Source: Phytophthora quininea
Taxonomy: Eukaryota > Oomycota > Peronosporomycetes > Peronosporales > Peronosporaceae
Direction: 5' to 3'
Assembly: GCA_011947345.1 (NCBI GenBank)
Contig: JAAVTG010000042.1
Span: 1 to 64,000 of the forward strand
DNA length: 64,000 bases
Part shown: piece after piece, positions 34,020-45,810 of the stretch
Layout of the letters: every line of letters starts with the position of its first letter
Numbering within the stretch: position 1 is the first letter of the stretch
Notes under the pieces: model-generated
Told to the model about the DNA's origin: nothing
Database searches by the model: none
The model's input: only the letters and a program-made list of their open reading frames with translations
Made by a program: the position numbers and the translations under genes

Positions 34020-35085
34020 ATATTGCAGCTTCCCACGCAAGATTATTAAGAACTCATGACATGACACAAATGAAGCCAGAGGCAGCGATGAAGAGGGGTT
34101 CCCAATCTCTACAAGTTGACGGAAAGGGGTAGAGCGAACGAGAAATTTTCCTTAAATTACCGCAGCCAAAATGTCAAAGACGGCATATCAACGACGCCAA
34201 GAAGCTGCTGGGGTAGATGTGGGTTTATCTCCTGCTTTTGGGAATTTCTTTACTCTCAAGTACTAGGATGTGTTTGTGAAGACGTAACTTTCGATCTGGA
34301 TCCGGTATAGTCCTGACCACCACCACTACGCAACATTCGTGACTGCCCAGCTGCAAAATTGGTCCATGAGGATGTTCTCAAGTTGAGTCTACATGGAAAC
34401 CTAGTGCCGGTGATCTGAAGAGCTACAATAATTATGCAGACAAACTCTGTTGAGTTGAAATGATTTGATTAACTAGTTAGCGGATTCTCTCGTCTGGAAG
34501 GTGTAACTTAGACAATCTATCTAATCAAGAATCCATTCGCAGAATTCAGCTAAACTCGCGGGATCCAAATACCCTGCGGCCGTTCTAGAAGAATGTCCTT
34601 CGGAGGATCAAACCCCAATTGCCCGACTAGTTCTGCAATCGCTGAGGAATCGCAATGAAGATCCGTCGCATGCTGGTAAATGAATTGGTAGTGCATCTTA
34701 AAGGAACTTTATGCAGACAAACTCTGGGTGGACGGTTGGTACAAGCAGCGTCTTTCCAGCTTGGTTGTGTGGAATCTCTTGGGCTTGAAGAAAAAGGTTG
34801 AAAGTTCCGAGATGTTCAAACTATACCGAAATTACGCCGACAAACTGGACAAGAAATTAATGGCTCTCAATCTTCCTGCTACAGGCACAATCGCTGAAGG
34901 TGCTACCCCGGAAGAGATCTCAGCGAGAATCAACATTCTGGGTCGACCTGGGAACGTCAGGGAGCTTTGTGCTGCCTGCACTGGGGCTGCTGAGTTCGTT
35001 GGAACGACTGGAGCTAGCAGACAGAGCAAACTACAGATACTTGCAGGAGTTTCTCATGAACCGAGATATGCAGAAGAAAACTTGA
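34020..35085 (+). pseudogene. Relic of an RXLR-LWY effector E4
   Basis: Pieces in shifting frames keep the family order: SHARLLRTHDMTQ near 34,035 (exact RXLR, no clear EER); a module containing VDVGLSPAFGNFFTLKY near 34,220; then DGWYKQRLSSLVVWNLLG (34,728 on), MFKLYRNYADKLDKKL, and LADRANYRYLQEFLMNRD at the end. Long stretches between them, for example 34,310-34,690, are unrecognisable or deleted. No start codon with a signal peptide is visible. Confidence 0.7.
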
Positions 35086-35583
35086 TAGGCCACAAGAATT
35101 GCATCCTTTGTTAGTTATTATAGCCTACCAGGCGAGGTTGTAAATATTATGCAGTTACCGAGTACATTAGTCGCTACTCCACTTAGTTCTCATCCTGGAG
35201 CATGTCGTCGATCGAAGTGTCCATTGCACCCGGTTTTCACTCCAACACTTACCACATTAAACTAATGCAGCATACACTTTTGCTTGGCATACGTACAATA
35301 TCCTCAAACCTGTTTCTAGTGCCTTGTTGTTCACTCGAGCCCTTATGAAATGCCAGTCAGCATTCGTAAGCATGTCTTCTTGTTGTAATCCCATCCCGAG
35401 GAGTGTGCCAAAGTTGTAGCAAACAAAGTTCGATGGTCTTCTCTTGTTCAAGTCCATCGCCCCCAACGATATCCGGACTTTCGCTGCTGTGACAACAAAT
35501 GTTTGCTCGCAACATATCGACACACTTCCCGGTGGTTCCAACCATTTTTCTTTTTCTCTCGACCAGGAACAACCAATCGACGA
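35086..35583. other. Region upstream of split effector E5
   Basis: No gene seen. The last about 100 bases probably hold the original leader and promoter of E5, now about 10.2 kb away from its body because of the nested insertions. Confidence 0.45.
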
Positions 35584-35599
35584 AGCTTAACGGACTCTT
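35584..35599. repeat. 16-bp direct repeat flanking the nested insertion, left
   Basis: AGCTTAACGGACTCTT, identical to 45,811-45,826. The right copy lies inside the E5 signal-peptide coding sequence. Best explained as a target-site duplication of a retroposon. Confidence 0.75.
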
Positions 35600-35780
35600 T
35601 TTTTTTAATAATGTTGATGTGTATTGTGTTACTGGCCTAACAACCGAACTTCTAATAACCCTTCCACACCCCCAGCTTGGGGCTGTAGGAAAAAAATAAG
35701 TAGTAGCCTAAGCCCCCTTTACCCCAAGGAGGTGGATGACTAAGCTACTTGCCCTTCGTGTGAGTCATCCCTTTCCGACC
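35600..35780 (-). mobile_element. Short retroposon, left part, split by the Gypsy element
   Basis: Together with 45,746-45,810 this makes about 246 bp between the 16-bp repeats. It begins with a T-run directly at the repeat, which would be an oligo(A) tail read on the minus strand, as in LINE-mobilised sequences. I find no clear internal A and B boxes, so it could be a SINE or a truncated LINE tail. Confidence 0.5.
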
Positions 35781-36766
35781 TGTAACAAGGCTGGCACGAT
35801 CTCCAACGGACACGCAGCTGTCAGGCCTGGTAACGGTATGGCGCTCGAGCGAGGAACCGTCGGCGAATGGCTGGTTGGATGCGGCGGCAAGCACGACAGC
35901 GAGCCACCAAGGAGTGGAGGGGCGTCCAAAGATGCGTGTGAGGAACACAACGGGGTGCTTTGGCTGGAAAACAGTGCGGTGGTGGCTGCCGACGTTGAGG
36001 TGCAGCGGCAACAGACTGACTGTGGATACGAAGTTGCGGCGGCTCCGGACGATTGCGCCGGCGAAACCGGCGGCGTAAGCAAGATCGTGGCTGGACAAGG
36101 AGGCCCCGCGGCGAATGCCGGCTGGCACGGAGCCCTCAGTTCGGAATCGGCGACCTGGGACGCAAGCAGTCTCGAGTTCGCAGCAGCAGCAACTGGGGAG
36201 GACCGACACGACGACGGCCTGCACGACACCACTTGTCGTGGGCTAGCAACTGGACTGGACGGACGACTGGAGGCGAGCGGTGACGCGCTTGGACAAACCT
36301 CTAGTTGGACGAACGACACTGGAACTGGACTGGGCGGCGGCTGGAGGGAGTGTTGAAGCACTTGGGTAAACTTCTGGTTGAGTGATCGGCTGGAGGGAGT
36401 GTTGACACACTTGGGTAAACTTCTGGTTGACGGACGACACTGGACGAGTGGCGATCTGCCGTGGACGCACCGCGGAGAGTCACTACTGGACGGACTGCAG
36501 GTGGAGGTCGAGCGTGCTGGACGGAGTTCGAGCGAGGACAGCAGGGGTGTCTATCAAAGCGCAGGGCACGACAGGTTAGACTCGACAGCCGCAGTTGGAA
36601 CAGGTTGAATCTGGGTAAATAAAAAGTTGGTGTACTGCCAGTCGGGCGTACATCGGCACGAGGATCGACATTAGACCTCGTCGGCCAAAAGGACTACTGG
36701 AATATCCGCGATCAGCACTGGTCGACTAAAGCCCAGCGTGTGGGGCACGAAGCAGAGCACGTTACA
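35781..36766 (+). repeat. Gypsy 5' LTR
   Basis: 986 bp, TGTAAC...GTTACA. It includes a 49-bp unit repeated in tandem from 36,338 (second copy from 36,387), and an AT-rich AAATAAAAAG near 36,617, a possible core promoter or polyadenylation signal. GC-rich open frames on both strands appear to be composition effects. Confidence 0.93.
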
Positions 36767-38772
36767 TGGTGGTCATACAGGGGCCTCGTCGGAGAAAAAT
36801 AGCGGACGTACCTATTGTGAACGACAGGATGGCCCGGACGAAAGTGATGGAGAAGACTTCAGGCACGACGAAGCACTCTCGATCGCGCTCGACGCCTAGG
36901 AGATCGGTAACAGACAGTGAGTCGGCAGCAGCGGTGTCACCTCTGACAAGGTTACGCTCAAGAGCGGCTGCGACAATACCTGAGGAGCCGCAGCAGATGA
37001 ATACGAACGAAGCAGTGGACAATACACCAGCAGCAGTGGTTGCTTCGACAACGACAGTCCCAACGGCTTCCACGGCGCCAGCAGCGGCCACAGACATGAC
37101 GGCTCTGGCAGGTGTGATGCAGCAGTTGGTCGGAACGGTGAGTCAGTTGACGGCGAGAATGGACGGTTTGGAAGCTCTCCGTGCGCAGCCCGCTGCCACC
37201 CAACCGTCAGCGGCAAGCGTCAGCATGGTGATGCAGCCCACGCAGCAGCACACGGCGACAGTCACGACTGAAGCTCCGGTGGTGACGTCGACGACGACAG
37301 CTACGATGTCCTCTCAACCGGCAGCACCAACAAGGTCGGCGCGGACGTCACGATGGTTGGCTAGGCAGCACATTAACATCCGAGGCAGCGACGACAGCGA
37401 TGGCGGCGACGGAAGTAACAGTCCTAGTGATAGTGACTACAACTGGAGCGACGACAGCAGCGACGACTCGAGCAGCTCAAGCAACTCGAGCAGCTCAAGT
37501 AGCTCTGACGGCGACGGTTCGAGCGACTCGGATTCATCACGGACACAGCGAAAACGGCGACGCCGCAGCATAAAGGAACTGGAGCTGCCAGTGTACTCGC
37601 CATCGCCAAATTCTTCCGTTTCGGTGTGGATCGACAGAGTGGACTTGGCGCTCAAAGGCGCACGGCGTTCGGGACGAGGAAAATGGTCGGATCGAGACCT
37701 GTACTACATCCTGGGCAACAAATTAGTTGACAACGCTGCACGTTGGTACACCATGCTCAACAAGCGGCTTCATCATCGTGAACGCACGTGGACTAACCTG
37801 AAGAAGGCGTTACTGCGACGATATGGTGAACGACTGGACAAGTCTGCAGCAGAGTTGCGAGTGATGCAACGGTACTTCGCGCCTGGTGAGACCTACGCGG
37901 ACTTCGCAGCCGGACTACGTGAGGCGGCTGGACGGAATCGCGTACGAGAACGGGTACTGCTGGCTCAGTTCTATCGGTGCATCAGCTTGACGGTGAGTGC
38001 GTTCGTTCGGCGAACACCCAAGCCACGGACCCTCGAGGAAGCTGTCGACCGAGCAATGGACATCGACAACACAGACGAGAACGTGGCGCAAGGCATGTCG
38101 AATATCGGGCAGTATTGGCCGCAGGTGCCAACTCCGCAAGCACTACAGGTGGCTGACGGCACGGGCACGACGGCGGTACTTCCTGGTGTTGGGAGTACGC
38201 GGCTACCGACACGACCTGCTACGATGGATGCGGGACGTGGAACGATCGGAGACGTGGATCCAGAAGGGTTCGCGGTCTTTACAAACCCTCGTGGGGTCCA
38301 CAGCTTGCTGACTGGAATTTGGGAGGCACCACCTGGACGAGTGTGGAACGGTCGCCAATGGATCGCCGCGGGCAAAGCGAAAAGGAAAGTGGCGCCTCAA
38401 GAGCAACCCGAAAAGCGCGTACCCAAGAAACTCGACAAGAAGACTAAGGCGATGCTGGTGCGAACAAGAAGCGACGACGATGGTGAGGATGAGTCGGGCG
38501 TGACACCTCCGCCACCAGAGAAGAGGAGGAAGAAGGCTGCAGTGCGACAGGCACTAGTGGCCGCGACGCCAACAACGAATGTGAAGACGAGCTCGGTAGC
38601 GCAGGCAGCGACGCCGCGTACCTTTGACCCATACCGATGCTTCGCGTGTGGACAGAGCGGTCACTTCGCCAGAGAATGTCCAGATGCCGCTGCCAAAGCA
38701 AGAAACGATGCTTACTTGGCTACCCGCGAGGTCAAGCAACAGCCGAAGGAAAACGAGAACGCGGCGCAGTAG
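36766..38772 (+). CDS. gag: Gypsy Gag protein
   Basis: A 668-residue ORF whose ATG uses the last base of the 5' LTR. After a Thr/Ala/Pro-rich N-terminus and a long Ser/Asp run (about residues 210-265) comes a retrotransposon-gag domain: SVSVWIDRVDLALKGA, then LYYILGNKLVDNAARWY, LKKALLRRYGE and YFAPGETYADFAAGLRE. The C-terminus has one CCHC zinc knuckle (CFACGQSGHFARECP). It forms the particle and binds the RNA. The pol frame overlaps its last about 150 bp in the +1 frame, suggesting translational frameshifting. It is one of the few uninterrupted ORFs of the window. Confidence 0.9.
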   Translation: MVVIQGPRRRKIADVPIVNDRMARTKVMEKTSGTTKHSRSRSTPRRSVTDSESAAAVSPLTRLRSRAAATIPEEPQQMNTNEAVDNTPAAVVASTTTVPTASTAPAAATDMTALAGVMQQLVGTVSQLTARMDGLEALRAQPAATQPSAASVSMVMQPTQQHTATVTTEAPVVTSTTTATMSSQPAAPTRSARTSRWLARQHINIRGSDDSDGGDGSNSPSDSDYNWSDDSSDDSSSSSNSSSSSSSDGDGSSDSDSSRTQRKRRRRSIKELELPVYSPSPNSSVSVWIDRVDLALKGARRSGRGKWSDRDLYYILGNKLVDNAARWYTMLNKRLHHRERTWTNLKKALLRRYGERLDKSAAELRVMQRYFAPGETYADFAAGLREAAGRNRVRERVLLAQFYRCISLTVSAFVRRTPKPRTLEEAVDRAMDIDNTDENVAQGMSNIGQYWPQVPTPQALQVADGTGTTAVLPGVGSTRLPTRPATMDAGRGTIGDVDPEGFAVFTNPRGVHSLLTGIWEAPPGRVWNGRQWIAAGKAKRKVAPQEQPEKRVPKKLDKKTKAMLVRTRSDDDGEDESGVTPPPPEKRRKKAAVRQALVAATPTTNVKTSSVAQAATPRTFDPYRCFACGQSGHFARECPDAAAKARNDAYLATREVKQQPKENENAAQ

Positions 38773-41700
38773 GGGAATACGGCGTCCGCGACAGCAAGAA
38801 AATCCCCGACGGCGGCAGATGGAGGGATGGATGGAAGATTCGGCGGAGGCGACTGGTACGTCCTTGGCGGATCAGATGCTGGAGGAGGTGGCCGGACGAG
38901 ATGAAGCCCGAGCACGGCGATACGTGGCTACGGTTCGACCGGCGATGGCGGCGCTACGGTACGCGTCGACGCGTGGTACGGGTAGGCAGACTGGTGGGCG
39001 AGGACGCTTACCAGCTGGAGTCGGAAGAGAAACTACGGGCGAGGTACGACAAGCTGGGGAAGGCGGCGGACCGGTGACTGAAAGGCTCAAAGATGGGTGC
39101 GAGCCGGCCAGCGCTGCAACGGCCGTGACGGCTGAAGAAACCCTGGACGAGTACGGCGCAGGTGATGTATGGCCGGTCGCGGAGCAGCGTGACACGGACA
39201 CGGCGAGCGTAGGCGCCGATGGAAGTAATGGATCTAGTGACGGTGCACCAAGGAACCACGGCGTTGTCGACAACATCAGTGGAGTTGAAACGGGGCTTCC
39301 AGCGGTCGAGCTGGACATGGAGCTGGACGACGAGATGGCAGCGCAGTTAGGCAGTGTGGCCACGGTGCGCGTGGCGCTGAAGCAGAAACGGAAAGACGCC
39401 AAGGCGCAACGTGTGCAGCGTGCTCGCCAGCGACAAGGGGCGCGGGCAGCTAACGAAGACGATATCAGTGCAGCAGTGGCGGCCATAGATGCTGAAGCAC
39501 GAGATCGACGACAACGGCAGATGGAGGCGGCTTATGTGGAGCTGCACTCGCGGCAAGACCGACGACGGACGACGCCTACGGCTGGAGTGTTCCATGGCGA
39601 ACGGGCCAAGGCCAGTTTGGTCCAGCCTGCAGCCGTTCGTGGTGGAGATGCGGATACTCTAGAAGCGGCGGCTGTGGACGGCCTGCCAACAGCTATGATG
39701 TACGTGGGTACGGAACGACTGGCGGTGAAACTAGACAGTGGCGCGCGCTATACAATTGCCGGCACCGATTGGATGCGTAAAGGCGAACGCAAACGCGGTG
39801 ACGCCCCAGTCGACTTTGTCGAGGGTATTGGCGGCTTTCTGCTGGATGTGGTGGGCGTCTGGACCTTCACCATGAGGAATACCTTCGGCCAAGCGGTGCA
39901 GATCGATGCCTGCATAGTTGACGGCTGCACGGACGAATTCTTGGTCGGCGTGGACTTCATGAAGCGGCACCGGGCGACTATGGACTTTGCTCGTAACGAA
40001 GTGCGATACGATGAGCATGGCCGAATGGTGGTGATACCATTTCGGACGGAGGATGAAGATGGCAGTGCGAAGGTGGCGGCGGTACGGTTGGTGAGCGCCA
40101 CGCAGCTACGACGGAACGCAGTGATGCCGATCGAGTTGTCGGTGGCGGCTCAGGACGGTGAAGAGGGTGTATTCTGGCCAACTCGCAGCATTGGACCTGT
40201 GATGCTGGCTGCGACTGTGACGAAGGTTCGCAACGGCAAGGCGCTGGTGCCGGTGATTAACCTGCTCGGCGACAAGATAAAACTGCCTGGGCGACGTGAG
40301 TTGGGTGTATGGATACCGATCGACGGCGACTTGGAAGTGCTGGAGCTGAAGGGTGCCTTGGAAACGGAGAAGATCTCGGAGTGGCTGGCTGACTTGGGCG
40401 ACACTGAGACTCCGCTGGAGAATGAGAATGACATACGGGTGGGCGTTGAGGATCAGACGGAGCGTGAGCTGGTGTTGAGGCTGTTGCGGGCCTACCGGGA
40501 GCTCGTGACACATCAAGGCGACTGCCCTCCGGCGACCGCACTACCGGTACAGCATCACATCGACACGGGCACCACTACCCCGATTACGATGAAGCGGCGG
40601 AGGCATGCTCAGACGGAGGACGCCGTAATTGAAGAAAATGTGACCAAGATGTTGCAGGCAGGCGTGATCGAGGAGAGTAACGGCGCATGGGGATTTCCGG
40701 TAGTACTTGTACGAAAGAAGGACGGCGAAGTGCGCTTTTGCGTCGACTATCGGGCGCTGAACCGAGTCACCAAGAAAGACGTGTATCCGCTTCCCCGCAT
40801 TGATGAGACATTGGACGCGCTCGGTGGCGTGCCGTTGTTTACGACACTCGATTTGAAGGCGGGCTACTGGCAAATTGAGGTCGCTCCTGAGGATCGCGAC
40901 AAGACCGCGTTTACGAGCAGGCAAGGGCTGTACCGGTTTGTTCGGATGCCGTTTGGGTTGATGAATGCCCCGGAACATTCCAACGGATGATGAATGGAGT
41001 ACTAAGAGGCTTACTCTGGACGACGTGTTTGGTCTACTTGGATGATATTGTTATCTTCACTAGAGGAGACATTCGGCGGCATGTAGTGCAGGTGGCGGCG
41101 GTTTTCGAGAGGCTGGCACTAGCGGGTCTCACGCTGAAGCTAAAGAAATGCGTGTTTGCCGCGAGTTCCATGGAGTACCTGGGACATATTTTAAGTGCTG
41201 ATGGAGTACGGCCGGTGGATCGATTGCTGAAAGCGGTAGCGGACTACCCTCGACCACAAAATCCGGTGGAGGCGAAGCGGTTTATTCACCTCGCCGGCTA
41301 CTACAGGAAGTTCGTGGCAGCATTTGGATCAATCATGGAGCCGCTGACACGGCTACTGAAGCAGAATGTGGAATGGTGCTGGACGGAGGAACAACAGTTC
41401 GCTTTTGAGAGAGTGAAAGCTGCACTGGTGTCGAGACCACTACTAGCCTACCCGAATTTTGCAGTTCCCTTCCGTCTGGTGACAGATGCGAGTAAAGTGG
41501 GGCTTGGTGCCTGCCTCATGCAGGATCAAGGACGCGGTTGGCAGCCGATAGCCTACGCAAGTAAGGTCAACAGCGAGGCAGAGGCGAAGTACTCTATCAC
41601 GGAGCTGGAATGTCTGGCGGTAGTATGGGCGGTGAAGCTGTTCAGACCTTACGTCTACGGCCGGCGGTTTGAGATCGTGACCGACCATTCGGCGCTCAAG

Positions 41701-44700
41701 TGGCTTATGACGAGGACGGAGCTGGCGGGACGGCTGCACCGATGGTCGCTCACTCTGCAGGAATACGAGTTTGAGATTGTGTTTCGGCCAGGGACGACAA
41801 ATGTCGTAGCGGATGCTCTCTCTCGGGCACCTGTTACGGTACTGATGGCGACGGGCAAACGCACACGAGGACGAAGTGCGCGGCGGCAGCAACGAAATCC
41901 GGTAGAGAAGGACTCCGAACAGAAGACGGAGAACATGGAGCCGACAGTCGATGGTGGAGAACAGGAAGATGGACGCTCAACAGATGCCGAAGCGATGGAG
42001 GCGAATGCAGTAGTGACGTTGACGGTGGGGATGCCCACAACAACTGATGTGGCGGCGGTATCGACGCCAGAAGCAGCTAAGGCCACGAGGACGACGGTGG
42101 CAGACGGTGACCACCAGTTGGACAAAGTCTCGACAACTGGCCGTCGACCATGGACTCGAGCGGCTCGGCGACAAGCAGAGGCGGCAGCGGCAGAAGCGGC
42201 GACTCAGGTGGCGGCAACCTCAGCAGATGCAGCGGCAGGGACGGCGCCGCCTGACTCGGCAGGGGCGGCGGCAAAACTCGACGGAGAAGTACTGGTGACG
42301 ACCGATGGGGACGAAGCCACCTCAGCTCCCGAACTGACGGTGCCGGAAACCCCGTTGCCGCACCGAACGGACACGGACGCGAACAAGATGCCGCTGGCGA
42401 ACGACAAAGCGCGACTGGTGCTGGTAAACACCGCGCTGATAATGGAGAGAGCCACGCTGAAGCCACTCGTGTCCAGGGCGCTCGTGCTGAAACGGGAACC
42501 TCTGCAGATGGTGATATTATTGGTGCCAGTGACGCTGAAAGCGTCGGCTACCTTGAAATTACTCGTGATCAACGCTTAGCTGGCGACTCAACGGTGGTGA
42601 CGGCGAATGGCGTGAACGGTTATGATGGTGCGCGCCCCTCAGCACGGCGGCGACATGTACAATGGAGTACGCCGCTATCGGAGACCTTCGGTGAAGCCAT
42701 GGCGACGGCGACTGCACCAATAGCTGAACGGCGAATGGCAAAAGGACCGACTGCGGTTGGCAGCGGAGAATCGGGTAGCTCAGACATGACTATGGCAGCC
42801 CCGGTAGCTCCACGACGGACGCGACGAGTCATCGGTGAAGATGGTAAATGGCGCGACTTGGTGATTGCGAACGGGACACGGCCGTATACTACGGACGGAG
42901 ATACACTGGCGACGGTGACGATAGGAGGCGAGCAGCCCACGACATTGCAGAACATGGTATACGCACGCCAGCCCCAGGTAAGACTGCCAACTAACAGGAC
43001 AGCGGTTGACGGGAATACTGCGGGCGGAAGCACGGCAAGATTGGCGAAGCTGGGGAGCCGGCCGAACATGAAGGCGATGAGGTGGCTGTGGAGCCTACTT
43101 TGCAGCTCACGGATGACGAGTTGATGAAGGCGCAGCAGCGCAGCAAACTGGTGCAAAAGCTGGTAAAAGACGGCGTTTACCGTGGTAAGAAGATCGAGAC
43201 GACGTACGGGTTGGTGACGATCGAAACGGCTAAGGGTCGCAGAGTAATCTTACCCCCAGAACTATGGGCCTCGGTGTTTAAAGAATTGCATGGGTCGATA
43301 TGGGCCGGACACTTGCGAGGACCGCACACGTACGGACGTGTTGCTCAACTGTATTGGTGGCCGGACCTACAACGTGAAGTGAACAAGTGGGTCCGTGGGT
43401 GTCAGGAGTGCGGCAGCAGGAAAGCTCGGCCGCGCGAAGTGATACCGCCACTTAGGAGCTTGCGAGGTGGAGACGTTGGAGATAGGTGGGCGCTTGACGT
43501 GGCTGGGCCATTTCCGGTGGGTGGTGGAGGACAGCGATACGTCATAGCGGCAGTGGAGTACGTAACGAGGTATGCCGTGGCACGAAGCGTGACGCAGCAC
43601 ACCGCGGACAACATTGCAAGGTTTCTGATGGAGGAAGTGGTCTTACGATTTGGCCCTTTTCGGGAGATACTGACTGATGGCGCACCAGAATTGACCGGTA
43701 CGGTGATTGAGCAGTTGGTGGTGCTTCTGCAGGCGCAGCAGACCAACCCAGTCCCGTACAGGCCTCAATTGATCGGCCTAGTAGAGCGTTTCCATCGCAG
43801 TTGGAAAAACTGTGTGGCCACCTTCATGGTCAGCGAGCGTCAAGATGACTGGAGCACGTGGGTGCAGTGTGCGGTGTACGCGTACAATTCGGCGCGGCAC
43901 TCGACAGTAGCGCTAACGCCCAATGAACTGATGATGGGGAGACGGCTGCGGCCACCGAACGAGCTGTTGAGACGAACGGCGGTGACCGAGGCTGGTGATC
44001 TGATGGAGACGCACGCACGACTAGTGGCGGCACTGGCCAAAGCACACGAGTGCGCCGAGCTGGCACGGCGAAAGGAGCAACGGCGACAGGCAAAATACTA
44101 CGACCGACAAGCGCGACAACGACGGACGTTCAACACAGGAGATCGAGTCTGGCTGTACAATCCGCCACGGGGCGCGAAAGCAACAAAGTTTGTTCACCTC
44201 TGGATGGGGCCCATGAAGATCGTGGAGCCAGCCGGGTATGAGAATTTCGTATTGCAGCGAGAGGATAAGAACGGTCAGCCGGAGATAGTAATAGCACACT
44301 CATCATTTCTCGTGAGCTATCACTACCCGACCCCATTACTCAAGCAGGCAGCTGAAGACATCGAGGCTCAACTGAACGAAGAAGAGCATGCGGCGGTGGA
44401 CGATGACACGTCGGCAACGGAGATTGTACGACCAGCGGCGGGTGTCAGCTACGCGGCAACGGGTCGAAGAATGTCGAAGAGAAGTCGCGAGACAACGGCG
44501 AGTTCGGGAGGAAACCCGAGGGCAACCATTAAACTGGTGGAGCTGCGACGCCGACGAAGACGAAACAGAGCCGGCCAATACGTGCTTGAGTACGAGCTCG
44601 AACCCGTGGACGATGGACGGAGGTGGACGAGGGCGACTGCTGGAGTGTGGGCAACCAAGGACGGGCGGCCACAAATACGGTGGGTCGGTGTTAACGAGTA

Positions 44701-44755
44701 CGACGAGTTCTATTTCGGCGGAGAGTCGTGGAAGACTCTCATGTTGGGGAAGTCG
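38624..44755 (+). pseudogene. pol: Gypsy Pol: protease, RT, RNase H, integrase; frameshifted
   Basis: Protease: AVKLDSGARYTIAG near 39,725. Reverse transcriptase: GFPVVLVRKKDGEVRFCVDYRAL, LFTTLDLKAGYWQI and MPFGLMNAPE, then a one-base loss in an A-run near 40,975, then TTCLVYLDDIVIF. RNase H: VTDASKVGLGACLMQD and ITELECLAVVWAV. Integrase: an HHCC finger (GHLRGPHTYGRV ... CQECGS), the catalytic residues in RWALDVAGPFP and ILTDGAPELTG, and IGLVERFHRSWKN. Additional breaks lie near 42,430 and 42,990-43,080, in low-complexity linkers. With matching LTRs, these breaks are either very young or sequence errors. Confidence 0.88.
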
Positions 44756-45741
44756 TGTAACAAGGCTGGCACGATCTCCAACGGACACGCAGCTGTCAGG
44801 CCTGGTAACGGTATGGCGCTCGAGCGAGGAACCGTCGGCGAATGGCTGGTTGGATGCGGCGGCAAGCACGACAGCGAGCCACCAAGGAGTGGAGGGGCGT
44901 CCAAAGATGCGTGTGAGGAACACAACGGGGTGCTTTGGCTGGAAAACAGTGCGGTGGTGGCTGCCGACGTTGAGGTGCAGCGGCAACAGACTGACTGTGG
45001 ATACGAAGTTGCGGCGGCTCCGGACGATTGCGCCGGCGAAACCGGCGGCGTAAGCAAGATCGTGGCTGGACAAGGAGGCCCCGCGGCGAATGCCGGCTGG
45101 CACGGAGCCCTCAGTTCGGAATCGGCGACCTGGGACGCAAGCAGTCTCGAGTTCGCAGCAGCAGCAACTGGGGAGGACCGACACGACGACGGCCTGCACG
45201 ACACCACTTGTCGTGGGCTAGCAACTGGACTGGACGGACGACTGGAGGCGAGCGGTGACGCGCTTGGACAAACCTCTAGTTGGACGAACGACACTGGAAC
45301 TGGACTGGGCGGCGGCTGGAGGGAGTGTTGAAGCACTTGGGTAAACTTCTGGTTGAGTGATCGGCTGGAGGGAGTGTTGACACACTTGGGTAAACTTCTG
45401 GTTGACGGACGACACTGGACGAGTGGCGATCTGCCGTGGACGCACCGCGGAGAGTCACTACTGGACGGACTGCAGGTGGAGGTCGAGCGTGCTGGACGGA
45501 GTTCGAGCGAGGACAGCAGGGGTGTCTATCAAAGCGCAGGGCACGACAGGTTAGACTCGACAGCCGCAGTTGGAACAGGTTGAATCTGGGTAAATAAAAA
45601 GTTGGTGTACTGCCAGTCGGGCGTACATCGGCACGAGGATCGACATTAGACCTCGTCGGCCAAAAGGACTACTGGAATATCCGCGATCAGCACTGGTCGA
45701 CTAAAGCCCAGCGTGTGGGGCACGAAGCAGAGCACGTTACA
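44756..45741 (+). repeat. Gypsy 3' LTR
   Basis: Same length and ends as the 5' LTR. The integrase reading frame runs on into it, to a TGA at 45,329-45,331, which would add about 190 LTR-encoded residues. Confidence 0.93.
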
Positions 45742-45745
45742 GACC

Positions 45746-45810
45746 TATTGGTGTTCATTGTACCGATCCAGCCCTGGGTTTCCCCTTGAGTCGCCGTCAC
45801 AGTCTACCAC
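45746..45810 (-). mobile_element. Short retroposon, right part
   Basis: The piece between the right Gypsy duplication and the right 16-bp repeat. See 35,600-35,780. Confidence 0.5.

Larger units (their letters stand above)
35777..45745 (+). mobile_element. Ty3/Gypsy LTR retrotransposon, complete, with 4-bp duplication
   Basis: Two 986-bp LTRs (35,781-36,766 and 44,756-45,741) start TGTAAC and end GTTACA. They are flanked by GACC on both sides (35,777-35,780 and 45,742-45,745). In the stretches I compared, the LTRs show no difference, implying a very recent insertion. The interior encodes gag (36,766-38,772) and pol with protease, RT, RNase H and integrase in Gypsy order. A purine run (TTGGGGAAG) just before the 3' LTR is a likely polypurine tract. 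Pol carries about three small frame breaks. Confidence 0.93.

Noticed and set aside
35781..36356. Long open frames on both strands of the Gypsy LTR as genes
   Set aside because: They recur identically in both LTRs, follow GC composition and lack any family motif.
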